DNA of 13,315 nucleotides. Origin: Microcaldota archaeon (GTDB taxonomy: Archaea; Micrarchaeota; Micrarchaeia; Anstonellales; Anstonellaceae). How positions within the stretch are numbered: the stretch's first letter is position 1; the number at the start of each line of letters is the position of its first letter. Where the stretch lies: the NCBI GenBank assembly GCA_026396355.1, contig JAPLWY010000065.1, positions 1 to 13,315 on the forward strand, read 5' to 3'. Below the pieces are notes generated by a model, which was not told where the DNA came from, ran no database searches, and saw nothing but the letters and a program-made list of their open reading frames with translations. Shown in pieces: positions 1 to 7,000 of this stretch. The position numbers were made by a program, and so were the translations under genes.

Positions 1-2
1 CA

Positions 3-968
3 GCCAACACCTTCTACTGGAACAACTTCACCGCCACAAGCGGGCTTTACATAAACGACACCAACAGCAGCAACTTCTACAACACCTCAATGGGCGGACA
101 CGGAGAAGGCAACATCTACGCAAACGTGATGAACGGCAGCGTGCTTATAAACGGCTCCACATCGTCTGGCTATGGGCACGGATTGTTCATAGGCACGAAC
201 GGCAGCTGGCCCTACAACAGCACGACATCGGGCAATATGGTTACCTTCGGCGTGGTCGACTACGCACCGCTCACTTTGAACAACGTTTCCGCGCCAAGCG
301 CACCCCCGGCTTCATACGGCGGAGGAGGCTCTTCCAGCACGCCCGTAACTCTCACCAGTTCATTCGACTGCGCAAGCGGCAGCGTTAACATAACCGCAAC
401 GGCTTCAGGAAACCTGATCTCAGGCGCCACAATTTCCCTTACAGAATCAGACAATGCCATCTTAAACCGGCTTTTTGCCACCACGGATTCAGGCGGAATC
501 GCGCACTTCACAATAGCTGCAAGCGGCAGCTATTCCGCAGAGACTGCTTCGGGCGCATATTACGGCACGCTTCCAAGCACAGCATTTGACCTGTGCGGCC
601 AGATGCCGCCTGTTCAAGATGTGGCGCATCCAGAACAGAACACAACGCCTCCTGTGCAGAATAACGCGCCACCTGCAAATCCACCAGTCAACCCGGCCAA
701 GACTGGAACAAACGGGCAGAACGAGAATGGGGGCGCGCAGAATGGAACATATGGAGCAAACGGATCGCAGAATGGCCAGAACGGACAAGGGATCGGAATC
801 AAAGGGATGAATGGTTCTGGGACACTGACGCTGCAGCAGGCTGTAACCGAGGCTGCAAAGCCTGAAAATGCGGCGCCCACGATTTCGCTCGCCGTGATTG
901 GTGGCGGAGTGTTCCTTGTATTGGTGCTCTTGGCAGGCTACCTGTTCTTCGTTAGGAAAAAGAAGTAG
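3..968 (+). CDS. Surface protein: beta-helix, Ig-like domain and C-terminal membrane anchor (N-terminus outside window)
   Basis: The reading frame is open from the left edge (first full codon at 3), so this is the C-terminal 321 residues of a longer protein; the ATG at 90 is internal. Visible residues 1-95 are rich in Asn, Gly, Tyr, Ser and Thr with repeats such as NTFYWNNFT and SNFYNTS, typical of right-handed parallel beta-helix (NosD/pectate-lyase-like) archaeal surface proteins. An Ig/transthyretin-like beta domain follows (about 115-200, bounded by two Cys, core GATISLTESDN and GIAHFTIAASGSYSAE), then a flexible Pro/Asn/Gly linker (PPVQ repeats, NGQNGQG runs), then one membrane helix (ISLAVIGGGVFLVLVLLAGY) ending in RKKK before the TAG stop. 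Many N-X-S/T sequons suggest N-glycosylation. It is probably a membrane-anchored cell-surface protein facing outward. The ligand or enzymatic role is unknown. Confidence 0.85.
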   Translation, partial: ANTFYWNNFTATSGLYINDTNSSNFYNTSMGGHGEGNIYANVMNGSVLINGSTSSGYGHGLFIGTNGSWPYNSTTSGNMVTFGVVDYAPLTLNNVSAPSAPPASYGGGGSSSTPVTLTSSFDCASGSVNITATASGNLISGATISLTESDNAILNRLFATTDSGGIAHFTIAASGSYSAETASGAYYGTLPSTAFDLCGQMPPVQDVAHPEQNTTPPVQNNAPPANPPVNPAKTGTNGQNENGGAQNGTYGANGSQNGQNGQGIGIKGMNGSGTLTLQQAVTEAAKPENAAPTISLAVIGGGVFLVLVLLAGYLFFVRKKK

Positions 969-987
969 GGGCTTAAGCACCATCACC

Positions 988-1004
988 TTTAATTAATTTT
1001 CATT
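988..1004 (+). terminator. T-rich tract after the surface protein gene
   Basis: A pyrimidine/T-rich stretch (ctttaattaattttcat) lies 20 nt beyond the surface-protein stop and upstream of tRNA-Gly. Archaeal RNA polymerase terminates at oligo-T tracts without needing a hairpin, so this is a plausible but weak terminator. Confidence 0.3.
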
Positions 1005-1114
1005 CAGGATAACGTCTGCTCACAGGATTGGCTATGAGTATGGTAAAAAGTTTAATCATGCGGATGTAGTATAACCTGGCTAGTATCTTGGCCTTCCAAG
1101 TCAATGGTCCGGGT

Positions 1115-1861
1115 TCAAACCCTAGGGGGAATAAGCTGTTCAGAATATCCCCCTAAAGGCTCACCCCCAAAAGGTGCACCCATTGGTGAAAATCCCGGCA
1201 TCCGCAAATTATTTTTTATCCCTACTTTCAGACATAGGCGCGAGATTGGGCACTCGCCGCAGCGAGGGCGGCGCGCGATGCAGACTGCGCGCCCGTGGTG
1301 CACGAACAGGTCGGAAATTTTGAGCCAGTATTTGCGCGGGAGAAGAGCCATCAGGTCGCGCTCTATCTTTTCCTGCTGCTTTTCCTTTGACCAGCCTAAA
1401 AGATGGCTTATCCTGATTGCGTGCGTGTCAACCGGGACCCCTTCAATCACGCCATAGGAATTGCCAAGCACTATGTTGGCGGTCTTGCGCGCAACTCCTG
1501 GCAGCTCAAGCATTTCCTCCATTGTGCGAGGCACGCTGCCGTTGTGCTTCTGCACGAGCAATTTGCAGGAGGCGCGTATGTTTTTCGCCTTATTACGGTA
1601 AAAGCCGGTGGAGCGCACGTATTTTTCCATTTCGGATTGAGACGCGCCTGCAAAGTCTTTTGCAGTCTTGAAGCGCTTAAAGAGCGCAGGAGTGACAAGG
1701 TTCACGCGCGCGTCAGTGCACTGCGCTGAAAGGATGGTGGCAATGAGAAGCTGCAGGGGATTCTTGTGATGCAGCGAGCATTTTGCAGCAGGATAGGCTT
1801 TGGAGAGGAGAGAGACTATCCTTTTTGCGCGCGATTTTTTCTCGGTGAGAGTTTCTTTCAT
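1115..1861 (-). CDS. nth: Endonuclease III (DNA glycosylase/AP lyase), C-terminally extended over tRNA-Gly
   Basis: Base-excision repair enzyme that removes oxidised pyrimidines and cleaves AP sites by beta-elimination. The 248 residues contain the helix-hairpin-helix LPGVARKTANIVLG with catalytic Lys126, VDTHAIR with catalytic Asp145, and a [4Fe-4S] cluster motif C194-x6-C201-x2-C204-x5-C210. Family members such as the 211-residue E. coli enzyme end just after the last Cys. This one continues about 34 residues (from about 215), and the last 30 are encoded antisense to the tRNA-Gly 3' exon and intron; the TGA stop is the complement of T-loop bases 1115-1117. The ATG at 1861 is preceded by AAAGGT (minus strand, about 1870-1875). 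It lies 29 nt downstream of tRNA-Arg on the same strand, so co-transcription is possible. The core function is secure. Whether the tail matters is unknown. Confidence 0.93.
   Translation of the reverse strand: MKETLTEKKSRAKRIVSLLSKAYPAAKCSLHHKNPLQLLIATILSAQCTDARVNLVTPALFKRFKTAKDFAGASQSEMEKYVRSTGFYRNKAKNIRASCKLLVQKHNGSVPRTMEEMLELPGVARKTANIVLGNSYGVIEGVPVDTHAIRISHLLGWSKEKQQEKIERDLMALLPRKYWLKISDLFVHHGRAVCIARRPRCGECPISRLCLKVGIKNNLRMPGFSPMGAPFGGEPLGGYSEQLIPPRV
1120..1192 (+). other. tRNA-Gly T-loop intron (position 59/60, bulge-helix-bulge)
   Basis: This 73-nt intron has a nearly textbook splice motif. The outer helix is the tRNA T-stem (1109-1113 with 1194-1198). The central 4-bp helix is TTCA (1114-1117) with TGAA (1187-1190). 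The 3-nt bulges are AAC (1118-1120) and AAT (1191-1193). Cleavage after the second base of each bulge, the known archaeal endonuclease rule, gives exactly 1119/1120 and 1192/1193 and regenerates TTCAAAT. The inner helix next to the central one is imperfect (C1121-G1186, C1122-G1185, then mismatches), so a relaxed motif is likely. Inside is a strong hairpin (1123-1129 with 1149-1155). The noncanonical position is known from Thermoproteales and some small-genome archaea. Confidence 0.85.
1123..1169 (+). repeat. 47-nt intron module, copy 1 (in tRNA-Gly)
   Basis: This module is homologous without gaps to 2044-1998 on the minus strand (37 of 47 positions identical by eye). It contains a 7-bp stem TAGGGGG/CCCCCTA closing a 19-nt loop, followed by GGCTCACCCCCA. 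Both stem arms and the 3' segment are conserved, and the loop has diverged. It forms most of the intron body, while the intron 3' tail is unrelated between the two copies. Confidence 0.85.
1208..1218 (+). terminator. T-tract downstream of tRNA-Gly
   Basis: The sequence ttattttttat with six consecutive T (1212-1217) starts 2 nt after the tRNA discriminator base. That is the usual archaeal Pol termination signal for a tRNA. On the other strand the same bases encode the KNN stretch of the nth tail. Confidence 0.55.
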
Positions 1862-1904
1862 GAAAAATACCTTTTAGCAAACGAAAAGAACGGGCCCGAT
1901 GGGA

Positions 1905-1946
1905 TTGTCAGCACGTAGTGCTGGCAACACGCCAGCACGGCGCACG
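1905..1946 (-). other. tRNA-Arg intron 2 (T-loop, 59/60)
   Basis: A 42-nt intron that is almost entirely one hairpin: GTGCTGGC (1938-1931) and GCCAGCAC (1925-1918) form an 8-bp stem with a 5-nt loop, above a 5-bp helix GTGCG/CGTGC (1945-1941 with 1915-1911). The bulges are AAC (1948-1946) and AAT (1906-1904), identical to those of the tRNA-Gly T-loop intron. The central helix TTCA (1952-1949) against TGAC (1910-1907) has three pairs and one mismatch, so this is a relaxed motif. Splicing regenerates TTCAAAT. The intron body has no resemblance to the 47-nt module. Confidence 0.82.
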
Positions 1947-1968
1947 TTTGAACCCATGACCTTCAGAT

Positions 1969-2048
1969 ATCCTCTTCGTCGGCTCATGCGCCCATTATGG
2001 GGGTGAGCCGTTAGGGGGATCTTATGTTTTGCTGCTGCCCCCTACGGA
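1969..2048 (-). other. tRNA-Arg intron 1 (canonical 37/38)
   Basis: An 80-nt intron. The predicted motif has central helix C32-U33-U34-C35 (2054-2051) with GAGG (1974-1971), including one G-U pair. The bulges are U36-A37-U (2050-2048) and AUA (1970-1968), and the outer helix is the anticodon stem. Cuts after the second bulge base fall at 2049/2048 and 1969/1968. The inner pairing is irregular (CGT 2046-2044 with ACG 1979-1977). Internally it has the TAGGGGG/CCCCCTA hairpin shared with the tRNA-Gly intron, and a second stem GGCTCA/TGAGCC (2009-2004 with 1986-1981). Confidence 0.82.
1998..2044 (-). repeat. 47-nt intron module, copy 2 (in tRNA-Arg intron 1)
   Basis: Counterpart of the tRNA-Gly intron module at 1123-1169, same length and no gaps. 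The most conserved part is the last 23 nt (plus-strand 1998-2020), with 22 of 23 matching. The 7-bp stem (2044-2038 with 2018-2012) and its 19-nt loop size are preserved. On the DNA the two copies form an inverted repeat flanking nth. Confidence 0.85.
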
Positions 2049-2112
2049 TAGAAGTCTGCCGCGCTATCCAGGCTGCGCCACGGGCCCGCTGGTTGTTTTG
2101 AGGCGTGAATTG

Positions 2113-2121
2113 CTTATAAAG
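2113..2121 (-). promoter_or_regulatory. Box A (TATA) of tRNA-Arg
   Basis: CTTTATAAG read on the minus strand, centred about 30 nt upstream of the mature tRNA 5' end, matches an archaeal TBP site and is correctly placed for a tRNA with a short leader. It lies back-to-back with a second TATA-like element for the plus-strand genes. Confidence 0.65.
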
Positions 2122-2150
2122 CCTGCAGAAAGCCGGCCCAAAATCCATCA

Positions 2151-2157
2151 TTATAAA
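2151..2157 (+). promoter_or_regulatory. Probable box A for the UPF0147 gene
   Basis: TTATAAA in an AT-rich context, about 90 nt upstream of the UPF0147 start codon and divergent from the tRNA-Arg box A. It predicts a leader of roughly 60 nt, in which an 8-codon ATG frame (2214-2240) ends over the ribosome-binding site. Placement is plausible, but the transcription start is not known. Confidence 0.45.
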
Positions 2158-2244
2158 CCTTCACCATGTAAAAAATCAAGCTTTTCGTGCATCATATTGA
2201 TTGAGGCTCATGAATGGCCGTCAGCGCGCAAGTCAGGTGAAATT

Positions 2245-2496
2245 ATGGAGAAGAAAGTTGCAGAAGTCGTCGGGCTCATAGACGCTGTTGGAGAGGACAC
2301 CTCGGTGCCGAAGAACATAAGGCGCGCGCTTGCCGAGGCAAAGGAGAAGCTGAGGGGAAGCGAGGAATTGTCCACGCGCGTAAGCTCCGCGGTTTATTCG
2401 ATTGAGGCGGTGTCAGAGGACATAAACATGCCAATGCACGCGCGCACGCAGATATGGACAATACTGTCCGCATTGGAATCTATAAAGGCTGTTTGA
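2245..2496 (+). CDS. UPF0147 family small helical protein
   Basis: An 83-residue protein from the ATG at 2245, preceded by AGGTGA (2235-2240 region). The frame runs open far upstream, but that part overlaps the tRNA-Arg gene and promoter and lacks family similarity, so the short start is preferred. The sequence has two similar halves, each with the pattern A/S-V-x-x-I-D/E-A-V-x-E-D-x-x-x-P/M ending in R, seen at GLIDAVGEDTSVPKNIRRAL and YSIEAVSEDINMPMHARTQI. This internal duplication is characteristic of archaeal UPF0147 proteins. It is all-alpha and cytosolic, with unknown molecular function. It sits immediately before the PolD genes, whose start is about 100 nt downstream. Family assignment is from recognition of the sequence pattern. 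Confidence 0.82.
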   Translation: MEKKVAEVVGLIDAVGEDTSVPKNIRRALAEAKEKLRGSEELSTRVSSAVYSIEAVSEDINMPMHARTQIWTILSALESIKAV

Positions 2497-2592
2497 TTTT
2501 TTTCAGAAAGTGGCAGGTCTTGTGGTGCAAGGCTTGTTGATTTTGAATTGGGCCGCAACGCCGAATTAGGCATTGGTTGCGGAGATGGATAC

Positions 2593-4038
2593 GTGATAGA
2601 GGACGTCCAAGAGCTTTACCGCAGGGGGATACGGCTTACTCCGGAGGCGTACGAGCTTCTCCTGAAAGGCAAGGTTGCCCAGGCGCTTATTGAGAGGATA
2701 ATAACAAGCGGGGAAACTGTGATAGGCAAGGAATTGCTGGACGGGTTTTCCGCGGAAAACGAAAAGATACCCGACCAGCCCACTGTGAACCGCTCGCCCA
2801 CCTTCAAGCCGGTTGCAAAGGAATACGCGCCTGATTTCAAGGTGATAAACCGGTCGGATGTTTCGGGGAAATCAGACTGCACTGGCAAGCTGGACGATTT
2901 TGTCGCGCATTTCCGGAACCGGTTCGAGAGGATATCGGCACTTCTCCGCACACGGGTCACGCCTAACGCGATTGTGAAAAGCGCCAAGCTCAAGGAAACG
3001 CAGGGCTCGAAAGTTAGGCTGATTGCCATGGTGACCCAGAAAAAAGTCACGAAAAAAGGCAACCTGTTTTTGGATGTTGAGGATGAGGAGGGCGCGGCAA
3101 AAGTGGTGATACCGAAAGACGCCCCGGCTTTCAAGGACGCGAAAAGGCTGCTCAACGACGACATAATAGCGCTGGACGGCAGGAATGCTGACGAGCTTTT
3201 CATCTGCGAGAATATCGAATGGCCGGACGTGAGGGTGGCGCGCGAGCAGAAAAAAAGCGAGAACGACGTGGCAATAGCCTATATTTCTGACCTGCATTTC
3301 GGGAGCAAGAAATTCCTTGAGAATGAATTTTCGCAGTTCATATCCTGGCTGAACGGGACAGAGGGAAGGGAAGAGCTTGCAGGCAAGGTCAAGTACCTCA
3401 TGATTGCTGGCGACGCGGTGGATGGGATTGGAGTTTACCCCTCGCAGGAAAAGGAGCTTGCAGTAAAGGACATCTACAAGCAGTATGAGATGCTGGCAGA
3501 GGCGCTTGAGAAAGTACCTGATTACATAACAGTGATAATCTGCCCGGGCAACCACGACGCAGTGAGAAAGGCGGAGCCGCAGCCCATAATCCCGTATGAC
3601 ATGTTCAGGACAGAGGTGACGCGCGTGGGAAACCCGTCCAAGCTCGAGATTGAGGGGCTCAAACACCTCATGTACCATGGGACCTCGCTGGACTCGATAA
3701 TCTCAGGCATCAGCGGGCTTAGCTATGACAGGCCGGAAGAGGCAATGCTCGAGCTTGTCAAGAGAAGGCACTTGTCGCCCATTTACGGGGACAACCTGAT
3801 AGTGCCGGAAAGCAGGGATTATTTGGTGGTTGATGACGAGCCGGATATTGTCCATATGGGGCATGTGCACAAGAACGGCTATATGCTCTATCGCGGAGTG
3901 CGGTTGATAAACAGCGGAACGTTCCAGGACAGGACTGAATTCCAAGTCAGGATGGGGCACGTGCCAACTCCAGGAGTGGTGCCTGTCCTTGAAACGAAAA
4001 GCGGGAAAATGACCAACCTGGGATTCAAGCAGGCGTGA
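2593..4038 (+). CDS. polB: Family D DNA polymerase small subunit DP1 (3'-5' exonuclease)
   Basis: Proofreading subunit of the archaeal replicative PolD; it pairs with DP2 encoded next. From GTG 2593 (GGAG at 2581-2584, 8 nt upstream) it is 481 residues. A TTG at 2548 would add 15 residues, but no good ribosome-binding site is visible there. The N-terminal helical region begins near IRLTPEAYELL, followed by a variable linker. An OB-fold lies near 140-185 (VRLIAMVTQKKVTKKGNLFL), and a C-terminal Mre11-like phosphoesterase domain keeps all metal motifs: D233-x-H235, G-D274-xx-D277, G319-N-H321-D322, H362, and G423-H424-x-H426. All expected active-site residues are present, so an active nuclease is predicted. 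The stop is 4 nt before DP2, implying translational coupling. Confidence 0.95.
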   Translation: MIEDVQELYRRGIRLTPEAYELLLKGKVAQALIERIITSGETVIGKELLDGFSAENEKIPDQPTVNRSPTFKPVAKEYAPDFKVINRSDVSGKSDCTGKLDDFVAHFRNRFERISALLRTRVTPNAIVKSAKLKETQGSKVRLIAMVTQKKVTKKGNLFLDVEDEEGAAKVVIPKDAPAFKDAKRLLNDDIIALDGRNADELFICENIEWPDVRVAREQKKSENDVAIAYISDLHFGSKKFLENEFSQFISWLNGTEGREELAGKVKYLMIAGDAVDGIGVYPSQEKELAVKDIYKQYEMLAEALEKVPDYITVIICPGNHDAVRKAEPQPIIPYDMFRTEVTRVGNPSKLEIEGLKHLMYHGTSLDSIISGISGLSYDRPEEAMLELVKRRHLSPIYGDNLIVPESRDYLVVDDEPDIVHMGHVHKNGYMLYRGVRLINSGTFQDRTEFQVRMGHVPTPGVVPVLETKSGKMTNLGFKQA

Positions 4039-4042
4039 TTGC

Positions 4043-7000
4043 ATGGTGGATGAAAAGCAAAAAATCAGCAAGGATGCTGAGACTCTGCGCTACCTCGCAC
4101 TGCTTGGCGCTGATTTTGAGAAAGCCTATAAGGTCGCAGAGCAGGCGCGCGCGAAAAAAGTCGACCCTTCACCATACGTGGAAATAACCCCGGCATCAGA
4201 TGTTGCCGCAAGAGTGGAGGGGATTGTCGGCCCGAAGGGGATTGCCAAGCTTATACGGGCGCTTGAGGCTGATGGCAGCAGCAGGCAGACTGTTGCATAC
4301 CTTGTGGTGAAAAAAATCGTGAATCAGGAATTCGAATGCGGGATTGACAAGTCTGACAAGCGCGCGCTCATAGACCAGGCGGTGAGAACTGGAGTCGGGA
4401 TACTTACCGAAGGCGTGCTGGTCGCGCCAACCGAGGGGATAAGCGACTTCCAGGTCCTGAATAACCAGGACGGCAGCGATTACCTTGCGATATATTTCGC
4501 AGGACCGATACGCTCGGCAGGAGGGACTGTGGCTGCACTTGCGGTTGTGCTGGGAGACGTGGCGCGCCGGGAGCTTGGGGTCGGGGATTTCAGGCCCACT
4601 GAATCGCTGATAAAGCGCTATGTTGAGGAAATCGGCATTTACGGCACGCGCTCGGCGCACTTGCAGTACAAGCCAACAGACGAGGAAATACAGCACATTG
4701 TGAGAAGCTGCCCGGTTTGCATTGACGGGGACCCGACCGAGGATGACGAAGTACAGGTGAACCGGGATGTGCCTGGGATCAGGTCCAACCGTGTGCGAAG
4801 CGGGATTGCGCTTGTGATTTGCGAGGGGATTGCGCAGAAGGCGGCAAAGGTGAACAAGTACACCAAGAAAATAAAGCTGGACTGGAACTGGCTGGAGCCC
4901 CTGATGAAGGTGGCGAGAAAGGAGGGGAGCGGCCCGCCCAAGCCTGATTTCCGCTATATTGACGAGTCGGTCGCAGGAAGGGCGCTATTCGCCTATCCGT
5001 CAGCAAAAGGAGGGTGGCGGCTTAGATATGGAAGGAGCAGGGGAACCGGGATAATGGGAAAGGCAGTGCACCCTGCAAGCATGTATGTGCTGGACTCGTT
5101 CCTTGCAATCGGGACGCAGATGAAGATAGAGCGGCCGGGCAAGAGCACTGTGGTGACTGCGTGCGACAGCATACTGGGGCCTGTTGTAAAGCTCAAGGAC
5201 GGCTCGGTTGTTGAAATCGACAGCGTGGACAGGGCGTTTGCGCTTGCAAAAGCCGGCGATGTTGAGAAAGTGCTTTTCAACGGCGATATTTTAGTGAGCG
5301 TGGGGGATTTTCTCAAGTCAAACCATCCATTAATTCCTGGCGCATGGTGCGAGGAAAGATTTGCGCTTGAGGCAAGGAAAGCGGGAGTTGGCGGAATCCG
5401 CAGCGATTTATCCGCAGGCGAGGCAGTGGCGCTTTGCAGGAAGCATGGGCTGGCGCTTCACCCGCGCTATACCTATTTCTGGCATGATGTGAACCATGAG
5501 CAATTGCGCCAGCTCGCGCTGTGGCTCAAGACAGGAAAGCCCAATTACGGGATATTGAAGCTGGAGAGCTTTGAGCTGGAGGCAAGCCCTGCAAAAAGCG
5601 TGCTGGAAGAGCTTTGCGTCCCGCACACAGTGGAAGCAGGGAAGATAAAAATCGCAGGCGAGCATGCATATGCAATACTGAAAACGCTTGGGATAATGGT
5701 GGACAAGAAAATCACCGATGAAAAATTCGAGTCACTCTTTGACGAGAAAAAGCCAGTGCTTGAGCTTTTGACGCAATTGTCCGGCATGAGGATAATGCCA
5801 AAGGCGCCAACTTACATCGGCTCGAGGATGGGAAGGCCGGAAAAAGCGCGCGAGAGGAAGATGAAAAAGAGCGTGAACTCGCTTTTTCCGGTCGGAGGCG
5901 CAATCGACAGGAATTCGAGCGTCACAAAGGTTTACAACAAGCTCAAGCTGAGAACTGAGAGGGAAGGAAGAGGGGTGGAGCTTGAGATTGCGAGAATGAA
6001 GTGCGGCACCTGCGGAAAGGCTGCACTGTCATCTGGCTGCTCGTGCGGGGAGAGCGCTTACCTTGTCAGAACTTGCCCGCGCTGCGGAAAAACAGTTCAG
6101 GGAGAGAAGTGCCGCGCGTGCGATGTTACCGCGACTTTTTACGGAAAACGGCAGGTTGATGTGATTTCGCTTTACGAAAATGCTGCGGAGAGGTGCGGGC
6201 TTGCCCTTTCTTCCATGCCTGATGTCAAGGGCGTGGACGGCATGATGTCTGAGTCGAAAATACCCGAGCCATTGGAGAAGGGAATGCTGCGCGCAAAGCA
6301 TGGCGTGTTTGTCTTCCGCGACGGGACCTGCAGGTTTGATGCGACAGACATTCCGCTTACGCATTTCACGCCGGATGAAATGAGCATTTCAGCCTCACGC
6401 CTGCGAGAGCTTGGCTATTCGCATGACAAGGACGGCAAGCCCCTTGAGAATGGGAAGCAGATGGTGGCGCTTTGCCCGCAGGACATAATACTTTCCAGGA
6501 ACGGGGCAGAGTACCTGCTATCAGTCTCGAAATTCGTGGATGACATGCTTGAGAAGCTTTATGGGCTCCCGCCTTTCTACAACCTCAAGGCAAAGGAGGA
6601 AATTGTGGGGCAATTGGTGATCGGGCTTTCGCCGCATACATCTGCAGGGGTGCTTGCGAGAGTGGTCGGGCTGACTGATGCGCATGTGGGCTTTGCGCAC
6701 CCGTATTTCCACACTGCCAAAAGGAGGAATGCTGACGGGGATGAGGACACAGTGATTCTGCTGATGGACGGGCTTTTGAATTTCTCGCGCTTTTTCCTGC
6801 CAGAGTCAAGGGGAGGCACAATGGATGCGCCGCTCGTGCTCACCACTGAGCTTGACCCGAATGAGGTTGATGATGAGGCGCACTCAATGGAAATAGTCGC
6901 AGAATACCCCCTTGAGCTCTACGAGCTTGCAGACAGGTTTGCCTCGCCATCCGAGCTCCAGATAGACACTGTGAAAAAGCTGCTGGGCACGCCTGCGCAG

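Larger units (their letters stand above)
1060..1206 (+). tRNA. tRNA-Gly(UCC) with a T-loop intron
   Basis: Exon 1 is 1060-1119 and exon 2 is 1193-1206. The acceptor stem GCGGATG (1060-1066) pairs fully with CATCCGC (1199-1205), and the discriminator is A1206. The D-stem is GTAT/GTAT (1069-1072 with 1083-1086, G-U at both ends). The anticodon stem TTGGC/GTCAA (1088-1092 with 1100-1104) encloses loop CTTCCAA, with anticodon UCC at 1095-1097. The T-stem CCGGG (1109-1113) pairs with CCCGG (1194-1198). Removing 73 nt restores the T-loop TTCAAAT. CCA is not encoded. The variable loop is short (4 nt). The intron falls at 59/60 rather than the usual 37/38, so a scanner expecting canonical introns could miss the gene. 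No convincing box A is visible at the expected distance upstream. The 3' part is antisense to the end of nth. Confidence 0.92.
1891..2087 (-). tRNA. tRNA-Arg(UCU) with two introns
   Basis: Read on the minus strand from 2087. Acceptor GGGCCCG (2087-2081) pairs perfectly with CGGGCCC (1898-1892), and the discriminator is G (1891). The D-stem is GCGC/GCGC (2078-2075, 2064-2061) with a TGG-containing loop. The anticodon arm GCAGA (2059-2055) holds loop CTTCTA plus A, with anticodon UCU at 2052-2050. The 3' arm is TCTGA (1967-1963), giving a G-A apposition at 27-43. The T-stem ATGGG (1957-1953) pairs with CCCAT (1903-1899). Exons are 2087-2049, 1968-1947 and 1904-1891, 75 nt in total. One intron is at canonical 37/38 and one is in the T-loop at 59/60, restoring TTCAAAT. 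CCA is not encoded. A box A lies at 2113-2121, and a T-rich run (TTCTTTTCGT) follows the 3' end. Confidence 0.9.

Noticed and set aside
1918..1938. Hairpin GTGCTGGC/GCCAGCAC as a terminator or mobile-element end
   Set aside because: It lies inside the tRNA-Arg T-loop intron and is explained as the intron stem.
1981..2009. GGCTCA/TGAGCC inverted repeat as an operator
   Set aside because: It lies inside tRNA-Arg intron 1 and is best explained as intron secondary structure.
2029..2244. Long upstream extension of the UPF0147 frame
   Set aside because: It runs antisense through the tRNA-Arg gene and both promoters. The product before residue 73 has no family similarity.
2548..2592. TTG start giving DP1 15 extra N-terminal residues
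   Set aside because: No ribosome-binding site is visible before TTG 2548, whereas GTG 2593 has GGAG at a proper distance and puts the N-terminus where the family usually begins. Not fully excluded.
2872..3678. 268-residue minus-strand frame opposite DP1
   Set aside because: It lies wholly within the DP1 coding region, whose catalytic motifs are intact on the plus strand.
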